Source: Actinomyces israelii DSM 43320 (GTDB lineage Bacteria; Actinomycetota; Actinomycetes; Actinomycetales; Actinomycetaceae). Taken from it: a DNA stretch of 64,000 nt. The stretch spans positions 1-64,000 of the forward strand of contig NZ_JONS01000002.1 of assembly GCF_000711965.1 (NCBI RefSeq), read 5' to 3'. The notes below the pieces were generated by a model. That model had not been told where the DNA came from and ran no database searches. It was given only the letters and a program-made list of their open reading frames with translations. A program made the position numbers and the translations under genes. Of the stretch, positions 58,006-64,000 are shown one piece after another; positions within the stretch are counted from its first letter, which is position 1; each line of letters starts with the position of its first letter.

Positions 58006-59586
58006 TCAGTCCCTCTCGCGCATCTTGCGGGAGCGGGCCACGAGGGCCGCGCCGGCGGCGAGGGCGACGAGGCCGGCGCCGAGCGCCATCAGGAGCAGGC
58101 GCCCGTTGGCGCCCGTGAGCGGGAGCCGGGGCACGTCCTGCTTGGTGTTGGGCACTGTCAGGTCGTAGGAGCCAGCAGCGGTCTGCCCGGCCTTGACGGT
58201 GACGGGCCTGTCGGCGCTGGCGGGCAGCACGTAGCCGGCGGGAGCGGCCGTCTCGACCAGCACGTAGCAGCGCTGGGTGCGGTCCGGGACGACGGAGGTC
58301 TCGCCGGGCGCGCCCGTCTTCTTGTCCACGAACAGGCCCGCGATGGACACCACGCCGTCGTCGCCGGAGGTGAACTCGGTGGCGCCGTCGACCGAGATGG
58401 GCGCGCCGTCCTTGACCGCGTTGTCGCACGAGGCCGCGTAGGGGTCGGCCGCGTTGTAGACCTGGAAGGTCGCGCCCTTGAGGGCCTTGGCATTGTCGGC
58501 GTCGGTCTTGGAGACCTTGACGTCGCCCCAGCTGGTGACGACCTTGTTGGTGGGCGTGCCCGGCTCATCCGGAGGAGTGACGGGCGGGTTGTCCGGCGGA
58601 CTGTCCTGAGGGACGACGTCGACGTACAGGGTCGCGGTGTTCTCAATGGTGCCGCCGGCGGGCACGGAGACGACCTTGGCGGTGAAGACGACCTCAATGG
58701 TCGAGCTCGGCTTGGTCTTCAGGAAGGCCAGCCCCGCCTTGGTGAAGCCGACCGAGACGGTCTGCCCGGGGGTGACCGTGTAGTAGGAGGAGTCCACGTC
58801 CTGGCCGTCGATCCTGACCGAGGCGACGTCGCCGCTCGACAGGTTGGAGTCCAGCGGGTCGGAGATCACGAAGTGCTTGAAGGAGTCCGTGGCGGCGATG
58901 CTCGGGATCGTCGCGGTGACCGGGAAGGTGACCTGGCTGTCGGTCTTCAGGCCGTTGGCGGCGACGTTGACGTCCTTGGCCGGGGCGAGCACGACGGTGT
59001 TCTTCGGGTAGACGTTGACGTCGTAGAGCCACTCGCCGTTGCCGTTGGCCGCGTTCGTGGCGTTGTTCGGGAAGGGCACCGTCACGACGAAGGGCGCGGC
59101 CTTGGTCTTGACGGTGCTGGGGGCACTGGTCTCGCACACGAGGTAGGCCGCCACCGGCAGGTTGCCGATGGTCGTGTCGCCCTGGGCGTTGGTCGGGGCG
59201 CCGGCGGCGCCGCCGTCGAAGGTGTGGCCGCCGAACGAGGGGCTCGCGTAGTCGGCGCCGCAGGCGTCGGCCGGGACCGCGAGGTTCTTGAGCCCATCCC
59301 AGGCGGCCTGGGTGGTCAGGTCCAGGTCGGTGATCCTGTACGCGGTGAAGACGACGTCGGCGACGCCCGCACCGCCCGTCCCCGTCTGGCCGTCGGGGGT
59401 GCCGTCGGCGCTCTGGGAGCCGGACTCGTGCTTGTGGATGATGAGCGAGCCGGTTCGGCCCGTATCGATGTTGCCGAGGTCGGCAGCGTGGGCGAGTGTC
59501 GCCCCGCCCAGGCCGACACTGGCCAGAGCGAGTGCTCCGACGGCGGCGGCGACCCTGCGCCCGAGAGCGCGAGTAGTCCTACTCAT
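58006..59586 (-). CDS. Major fimbrial subunit, LPLTG-anchored (FimA/FimP-like)
   Basis: A 526-residue pilin shaft protein. It opens with a signal peptide (RVAAAVGALALASVGLGGATLAHA). The pilin motif WLYDVNVYPKN has its linking Lys near residue 193. A DUF-type middle domain follows, then CNA-B/SpaA domains with an E-box (YVLVETAAPAGY, near 443) that predicts internal isopeptide bonds. It ends in LPLTG (488-492), a membrane helix and the tail RSRKMRERD. This set matches Actinomyces type 1/type 2 fimbrial shafts. The ATG at 59586 is 13 bases after AAAGGA. It lies between the adhesin gene and the sortase gene. Confidence 0.9.
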   Translation of the reverse strand: MSRTTRALGRRVAAAVGALALASVGLGGATLAHAADLGNIDTGRTGSLIIHKHESGSQSADGTPDGQTGTGGAGVADVVFTAYRITDLDLTTQAAWDGLKNLAVPADACGADYASPSFGGHTFDGGAAGAPTNAQGDTTIGNLPVAAYLVCETSAPSTVKTKAAPFVVTVPFPNNATNAANGNGEWLYDVNVYPKNTVVLAPAKDVNVAANGLKTDSQVTFPVTATIPSIAATDSFKHFVISDPLDSNLSSGDVASVRIDGQDVDSSYYTVTPGQTVSVGFTKAGLAFLKTKPSSTIEVVFTAKVVSVPAGGTIENTATLYVDVVPQDSPPDNPPVTPPDEPGTPTNKVVTSWGDVKVSKTDADNAKALKGATFQVYNAADPYAASCDNAVKDGAPISVDGATEFTSGDDGVVSIAGLFVDKKTGAPGETSVVPDRTQRCYVLVETAAPAGYVLPASADRPVTVKAGQTAAGSYDLTVPNTKQDVPRLPLTGANGRLLLMALGAGLVALAAGAALVARSRKMRERD

Positions 59587-59721
59587 GGATGTGGTTGTCC
59601 TTTCATCGTGCGCGACCATGCACGGCACGGTCGTGCGGATGCCGGGATGGGAATTGCGGTTGCGGGACACAGGGCGGGGCCGGCCACGGGCGGAGGCCCC
59701 CGTCCACTCGGCCGAGTGTCC

Positions 59722-62700
59722 TCAGTGAACGGTCTGCGAGCGGCGCCTCCTCACGATTGCGGCGATCATGGCGAGGGCGCAGAGCACCGCACCGCCGATG
59801 AGGAACAGGTGCGCGCCGAGTCCGCCGGTCAGCGGCAGGAGGGGCACGCCGGCTTTGGAGTTCTTGAAGACCTCGTCGAAGGACCGGGCGAGGTCGTCCG
59901 GGGAGATGGTGAACTCGTGCACGGTCCTGTCCAGCGTGTAGCCGGCCGGAGCCTCCTTCTCCGTCAGGGAGTACGCCTGGTCGCTCCAGGCCAGTCCGCG
60001 GACCTCGAAGGCGCCGGGAGAGGGATCCTGGTCCTTGTACTCGCCCGCCTCACAGGGGGCCTGGCCGCAGTCGGTGATCACCGTGTCGGCCGGTACGCCC
60101 GGGCCGGCGAGGGTCCAGGTCGATCCCGACAGCGGCTCGGCGCTGTCCGCGTCGGCCTTCCGCCAGCTGATGGAGCCCACGAGCCGCTTGTCCACGAAGG
60201 CGCCGGCGTCCACCGTCTGGCCGACGTCGTCGGCGCTGACGGTGACCGTGTGCACGGTGGTGTCCAGCTCGTAGCCGGTGGGCGCGCTCCTCTCGGTGAG
60301 CGTGTACGTGCCGGGGGCGACGTCGTTGAGCAGGAACTTGCCCGCGGCGGGGTCCTTGTCCACGCCGGCGCACTCGGCGGCCGAGTCGGCCGTGCAGTCG
60401 GTGACCTCGGCCGCGCTGCCGCCCGGGTCCACCGGCCGCCAGGTCCATACCGAGCCGCCCAGCAACGGGCCGTCGTCGGCGTCGTCGAGCTTGGTCCAGG
60501 ACACGGAGGGGAGGCGCTTGTTGATTACGCCGTTGTCGGTGACGCCGTTGACGGGCACCAGCGTCCCCTCCAGGGCCGAGCCCTTGATCTGCGTGAAGGC
60601 GAACTCGCCGGTGGCGGCGGTGTAGCCCGGCGGCGCGATGGTCTCCGAGATCGTGTAGGTGCCCCACTTCAGACCGGTGAGGCTGAACTCGCCCGGGTCG
60701 GGGTCCTGGTCCTCGTAGGCACCTGTGCCGCATGTGCCCACGCAGTCGGCCACGCGGGTGCCCTGGGGGACCTCCGGCCCCGACAGGGCCCACTCCGACC
60801 CGCCGACGGGGGTCGCGCCGTCGGCGTCGAGCTTTTTCCAGGTCAGGGAGCCCGGCTTGGTCGCGTTGGCGATGTCGCAGGTGACGCGGTCCTGGTTGTT
60901 GACCGTCAGCGTCGCCTTGCCGTCGGTGGTACCGCCGACGGCGGAGGAGTAGCTCTCCCCGCTGGTGCCCGGGGTCTCCCGGCAGGTCCACTGGCCGGGC
61001 TCGTAGCCCGCGGCCTCCGGGTTGTCGGAGGACTCGGACAGGCTCACCTCGCCCTGGGGAATGGACTGGGGGTCGCCCGTGGTGCCCTGGCCGGAGCGGG
61101 TGACGTCGCCGGACCGCCCCTGGACGGTCCACTGGTCGGCGGACAGGCCGGGAACCTCGTCGGAGGCGTAGCCGTTGTCCACGGTCTTGTTGAGCTGGAG
61201 GGTAGGGATGCGGATGGAGACCTTGTAGTCCTCCACCTCGCCGGTGGCGGTGATGCCTGTCGGCTTCTGGTCGTTGCCGTCGTTGTCCTTGGTCATGCGC
61301 ACGCGCATGTAGCTGTCCGGCTTGGAGCCGGCCTCGCCATCCACGCTGCGCACGGTGTTCGTGACGTCCTGGGGGACCTTCCAGGTCAGCGTCGCGGTAT
61401 TGCCGCCGCAGGGCACCTCGTCGCTCTTCTCGGTGTCGTCGAAGACGCCGTTGTTGTTCCAGTCAATCCAGCCGGCGATCTTCCCGCCTCCCTCACAGGT
61501 GACGGCCTCCGTATGGGTGGCGCCGGGCGCGGTGCGTATGCCGCCGTTCCATAAGGTGGTGTCGATGGCGTCCTCGTCGTCGAAGATGCCGTTGTCGTCA
61601 TCACCGCGGGCATCGGCGCTGAACATCTGACGACCCTCGGCGTCGATGCGCTCGCCGAGGCGGGGGGCGCTCTGGTCCAGGTACATGGTGGCCTGGGGCT
61701 GCACCCCGAAGGCATCGGCGGTCGAGGAGACCTCGCCGCCCTGCCACTTGGGCTGGAAGAGCGCGCCGGAGTAGCCGTAGGACTCGGGGGCGTCGCCGAA
61801 GTCGGTGGCGACGATCAGGCCCAGCGCCACCGCCGAGTAGCCGGAGCCCTGCATGGTGATGGTGGCCTTGGTGGCGCCCTCCATGAACATGACGGCGTCG
61901 GGCCCGCCCAGTCCGTTGGGGCGGGAGTAGCTGCCTCCGCTCTGGTAGACGCACTCCTCATCGCTGGGCATGAGGCGCAGGGTCTGACCGCCGTCGGAGA
62001 CCTCGGCGTCGGTGGTCACCTGCTTGCCGGTGTTCTTGGAGATGCACGGATCGGAGCGCATGGTGTCCAGGACGCGCCAGGTCACGGACTGGTCGGTGCT
62101 GGCCTGGATCCACTCATCGGTCCACTCGGTCGTCGCCCAGGACTTGATCCCGTAGCGCCGCGAGGAGGCCTCAGCGTCGGCGAAGACGAGTCCCGCGACG
62201 GGGACGGACGTGACGCTTCCGTCCGGGGCGTGGAGCTCGGCCGCGCAGGAGTAGTCCACGCTCACGCGGGCGGCGTAGCCGGTCGGCTCAGTGCTGGCCC
62301 CCGGCGTCCCCCACTTCTTCCCGTCCCAGGTATTGGCGCCGTTGTAGGCGTAGCCGTTGGCCAGACCGATCGCCATCTGATTCTTGTTGACGTAGTCGGC
62401 GGGGTAGGTCAGGCCGCTGTGCCAGACCTCGCTGCCGTCGCTCCACTGGCCGGGGCCACCGACGTTGTAGAGGTTGTCGAGGGCGTCGCCGGCCCAGGCG
62501 CCGGGGATGGTGGCCACCAGCGGGCCCTTGGACTGCGCGTCGGTCAGGTCGGGCGAGTGGCCGAGATGCTGGAGATTGGACAGGGTGCAGGTCGTCACAA
62601 GACTTCCGGCGTCGCCCAGGTCCCGCTCATTGACGAAGTCCTTGGTCTGGCCGTAGTCGAGAACGGGGACGTTCGGCTTCGCCTGGTCCTTGAACTGGGT

Positions 62701-62916
62701 GTCGTAGTCGCCCCACTGAAGCCACTGAATGGTGTCGACGTAGCGGCCCGAGCCTCCGGTGGCGAAGACCGCGGGAAGGCTGCCGCCGGCCGCGGGGGCG
62801 GCGGAGGCCGCTGTGGGAACAGCAGTCGAGCCGAGTGCGAGGGCCGCGCCGGCGCTGCACACGGCGACAAGACTCACGACACGGCGGCACAGGCGCGCCG
62901 AGCGGGAACGGATCAC
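59722..62916 (-). CDS. Fimbrial tip adhesin/minor subunit, LPLTG-anchored (FimB/FimQ-like)
   Basis: A 1064-residue pilus adhesin. A signal peptide (VVSLVAVCSAGAALALGSTAVPTAASA) leads into an N-terminal adhesive domain of about 350 residues. A GEVEDY-type module follows (GEVEDYK near 560), with two Asp/Asn-rich loops resembling calcium sites (GDDDNGIFDDED, DWNNNGVFDD). Three SpaA/CNA-B repeats end with E-box motifs (YTISETIAPPGY, YTLTERSAPTGY, YSLTEKEAPAGY). LPLTG (1027-1031), a membrane helix and an RRRR tail complete it. The GTG at 62916 is chosen because GGAG lies 7 bases upstream and the signal peptide starts there. First gene of the pilus operon; its receptor is unknown. Confidence 0.9.
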   Translation of the reverse strand: MIRSRSARLCRRVVSLVAVCSAGAALALGSTAVPTAASAAPAAGGSLPAVFATGGSGRYVDTIQWLQWGDYDTQFKDQAKPNVPVLDYGQTKDFVNERDLGDAGSLVTTCTLSNLQHLGHSPDLTDAQSKGPLVATIPGAWAGDALDNLYNVGGPGQWSDGSEVWHSGLTYPADYVNKNQMAIGLANGYAYNGANTWDGKKWGTPGASTEPTGYAARVSVDYSCAAELHAPDGSVTSVPVAGLVFADAEASSRRYGIKSWATTEWTDEWIQASTDQSVTWRVLDTMRSDPCISKNTGKQVTTDAEVSDGGQTLRLMPSDEECVYQSGGSYSRPNGLGGPDAVMFMEGATKATITMQGSGYSAVALGLIVATDFGDAPESYGYSGALFQPKWQGGEVSSTADAFGVQPQATMYLDQSAPRLGERIDAEGRQMFSADARGDDDNGIFDDEDAIDTTLWNGGIRTAPGATHTEAVTCEGGGKIAGWIDWNNNGVFDDTEKSDEVPCGGNTATLTWKVPQDVTNTVRSVDGEAGSKPDSYMRVRMTKDNDGNDQKPTGITATGEVEDYKVSIRIPTLQLNKTVDNGYASDEVPGLSADQWTVQGRSGDVTRSGQGTTGDPQSIPQGEVSLSESSDNPEAAGYEPGQWTCRETPGTSGESYSSAVGGTTDGKATLTVNNQDRVTCDIANATKPGSLTWKKLDADGATPVGGSEWALSGPEVPQGTRVADCVGTCGTGAYEDQDPDPGEFSLTGLKWGTYTISETIAPPGYTAATGEFAFTQIKGSALEGTLVPVNGVTDNGVINKRLPSVSWTKLDDADDGPLLGGSVWTWRPVDPGGSAAEVTDCTADSAAECAGVDKDPAAGKFLLNDVAPGTYTLTERSAPTGYELDTTVHTVTVSADDVGQTVDAGAFVDKRLVGSISWRKADADSAEPLSGSTWTLAGPGVPADTVITDCGQAPCEAGEYKDQDPSPGAFEVRGLAWSDQAYSLTEKEAPAGYTLDRTVHEFTISPDDLARSFDEVFKNSKAGVPLLPLTGGLGAHLFLIGGAVLCALAMIAAIVRRRRSQTVH

Positions 62917-62996
62917 TGAAGAACTCCAATGCAATCTGAAGGCGTGGGGCTGCCTGACAACTGATCTTCTAGGAACACGAAGAACTCTATGTCCCA

Positions 62997-63028
62997 TTTA
63001 TAGGAGTTTTTAAACGATACGATGTCAA
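62997..63028 (-). promoter_or_regulatory. Candidate promoter of the pilus operon
   Basis: On the minus strand a perfect TTGACA (63023-63028) is followed after 20 bp by TATAAA (62997-63002), in a stretch much richer in A+T than the rest of the window. The spacing is longer than ideal, so the -10 is uncertain. Confidence 0.4.
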
Positions 63029-63223
63029 TAAAGCATCGATTCGCTTACGATGCGGGCCGAAACTGGGATGATCGGATCCGGAAGCGCAGCGGAGCGCCTT
63101 CCGCTCTCCGCCGCCATGGCGCAGAGGGCCCGTGAAACTCGGCCAAAGGCTATGATGCGATGATCCTCCGCTATTAGTCTCGGAAAGATCTCGTTAGGAG
63201 CGCGATTCCGCAACGCCGGTCAC

Positions 63224-63289
63224 CGAGATCGGTCGAGTTCCGCGTCGAGATCGGTTCACTTCCGGCTCGAGATCGGTTCCGGCTCGGGG
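63224..63289 (+). repeat. Three tandem 22-bp repeats, CGAGATCGGT core
   Basis: Units start at 63224, 63246 and 63268, exactly 22 bp apart, each with CGAGATCGGT; the first two continue with TTCCG. This is the same family as the array upstream of secY. It lies about 200 bp upstream of the candidate pilus promoter. Confidence 0.93.
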
Positions 63290-63542
63290 GCGCCTCCCGG
63301 CACCAGCTCGCTGCGGTCCCACGCGCCGTCGGGACGGCGCTCGCGCCCTGCTCGGCCGCGCGGTGCGTACACAGACGGCGCGTACGCGGGCAGGACGCTG
63401 GAGCGTGATCAATCGCCTCGATCAGGTTCGTCTCCGCCATCCGGCTCCGAGAACCAGCCACCTTGCGCGCCCCATCTTCTCCGAGCCCTGTTCCAGGAGG
63501 CGCACGCATCCCGACCGCCAGCGGTCACGGCTGCCGGTCTGG

Positions 63543-63552
63543 ACCGATCTCG
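63543..63552 (-). repeat. Single reverse copy of the 22-bp repeat core
   Basis: ACCGATCTCG, the reverse complement of the core, faces the three-unit array across 253 bp and abuts the tuf terminator. This mirrors the forward-array/reverse-array layout near secY. Confidence 0.7.
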
Positions 63553-63562
63553 ACGAAGAACG

Positions 63563-63605
63563 AGCGCTCCCCCTGCGCCGAGATACTCGGCGCAGGGGGA
63601 GCGCT
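63563..63605 (-). terminator. Terminator after tuf
   Basis: A perfect 20-bp stem (63563-63582 with 63586-63605, starting AGCGCTCCCCCTG) closes on an ATA loop, 41 bases past the tuf stop. It ends the str/tuf transcription unit before the pilus region. Confidence 0.8.
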
Positions 63606-63646
63606 GGAGTCAGCCGTTTCGGGAACAGCCGGCGCCGGTCAGAGCG

Positions 63647-64000
63647 TCACTTGACGATCTTGGTGACGCGGCCGGAGCCGACGGTGCGACCGCCCTCGCG
63701 GATGGCGAAGCCGAGGCCCTCCTCCATGGCGATCGGCTGGATGAGCTCGACGCTCATCTCGGTGGTGTCGCCGGGCATGACCATCTCGGTGCCCTCGGGC
63801 AGGGTGATGACGCCGGTGACGTCCGTGGTCCGGAAGTAGAACTGCGGACGGTAGTTCGAGTAGAAGGGGTTGTGACGGCCGCCCTCGTCCTTGGTCAGGA
63901 TGTAGACGTGGCCCTCGAACTGGGTGTGCGGGGTGATGGAGCCGGGCTTGACGACGACCTGGCCGCGCTCGACGTCCTCGCGACGGGTGCCGCGCAGGAG
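63647..64000 (-). CDS. tuf: Elongation factor Tu, C-terminal part (runs off right edge)
   Basis: The last 117 residues of EF-Tu ([20 protein letters not shown] ... [22 protein letters not shown] ... [34 protein letters not shown]). They comprise the end of domain 2 and all of domain 3, which bind aminoacyl-tRNA and EF-Ts. The 5' part lies beyond position 64000. Elfamycin-contact regions in this part look ordinary. Confidence 0.97.
   Translation of the reverse strand, partial: LLRGTRREDVERGQVVVKPGSITPHTQFEGHVYILTKDEGGRHNPFYSNYRPQFYFRTTDVTGVITLPEGTEMVMPGDTTEMSVELIQPIAMEEGLGFAIREGGRTVGSGRVTKIVK

Larger units (their letters stand above)
63029..63646. other. Intergenic region between tuf and the pilus operon
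   Basis: About 620 bp without a supported gene. It holds the upstream DNA of the pilus promoter, a three-unit 22-bp array, 253 bp of plain sequence, one reverse unit and the tuf terminator. Confidence 0.6.

Noticed and set aside
63174-63509. Minus-strand frame between tuf and the pilus operon
   Set aside because: It spans the 22-bp array, lacks a Shine-Dalgarno and has no recognisable motif.

Overview
This is a GC-rich window whose gene order, codon use and surface proteins point to the Actinomycetota, most likely an Actinomyces-type oral or mucosal species. The main clues are the tuf / S10 / spc / alpha ribosomal superoperon, LPLTG fimbrial subunits with a class C sortase, an LAXTG surface protein, a polyphosphate-type glucokinase and a SARP-family regulator. 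Genus is inferred; no 16S rRNA is present.

Layout. 1-8.5 kb: a NarL-type sensor kinase, an orphan ABC-2 permease, a fused two-in-one ABC exporter with a divergent TetR regulator, and an L,D-transpeptidase. 8.5-12.1 kb: a three-gene succinate dehydrogenase/fumarate reductase operon (sdhC-A-B). 12.3-18.4 kb: a tightly overlapping leftward operon, nnr - alr - tsaE - unknown secreted protein, followed by tsaB - rimI, which joins cell-wall D-alanine supply to tRNA t6A modification. 18.5-25.3 kb: acpS, glmS, coaA, a flavoprotein disulfide reductase and glmM. 25.3-30.5 kb: a SARP/NB-ARC regulator overlapping glmM, and a convergent drug-type ABC exporter pair. 30.6-33.7 kb: the proton-translocating transhydrogenase pntAB.

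33.9-64 kb: the ribosomal superoperon, read leftwards. Its transcriptional order is tuf, then rpsJ-rplC-rplD-rplW-rplB-rpsS-rplV-rpsC-rplP-rpmC-rpsQ, then rplN-rplX-rplE-rpsZ-rpsH-rplF-rplR-rpsE-rpmD-rplO, then secY-adk-map-infA-rpmJ-rpsM-rpsK-rpoA-rplQ, then truA and rplM-rpsI. This usually near-contiguous block is opened in three places. A pilus operon (adhesin, pilin, sortase) lies between tuf and rpsJ. A roughly 1.6-kb repeat-dense non-coding island lies between rplO and secY. A glucokinase gene and an LAXTG surface-protein gene lie between rplQ and truA.

Most unusual signal: a 22-bp-period array built on an invariant CGAGATCGGT core. It occurs as six forward plus two reverse copies upstream of secY, and as three forward plus one reverse copy between tuf and the pilus operon. 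The secY-side island also holds a perfect 25-bp inverted repeat and several smaller symmetric elements. Several operon ends carry long perfect hairpins: tuf 20 bp, rplQ 18 bp, and ppgK/LAXTG protein 17 bp.
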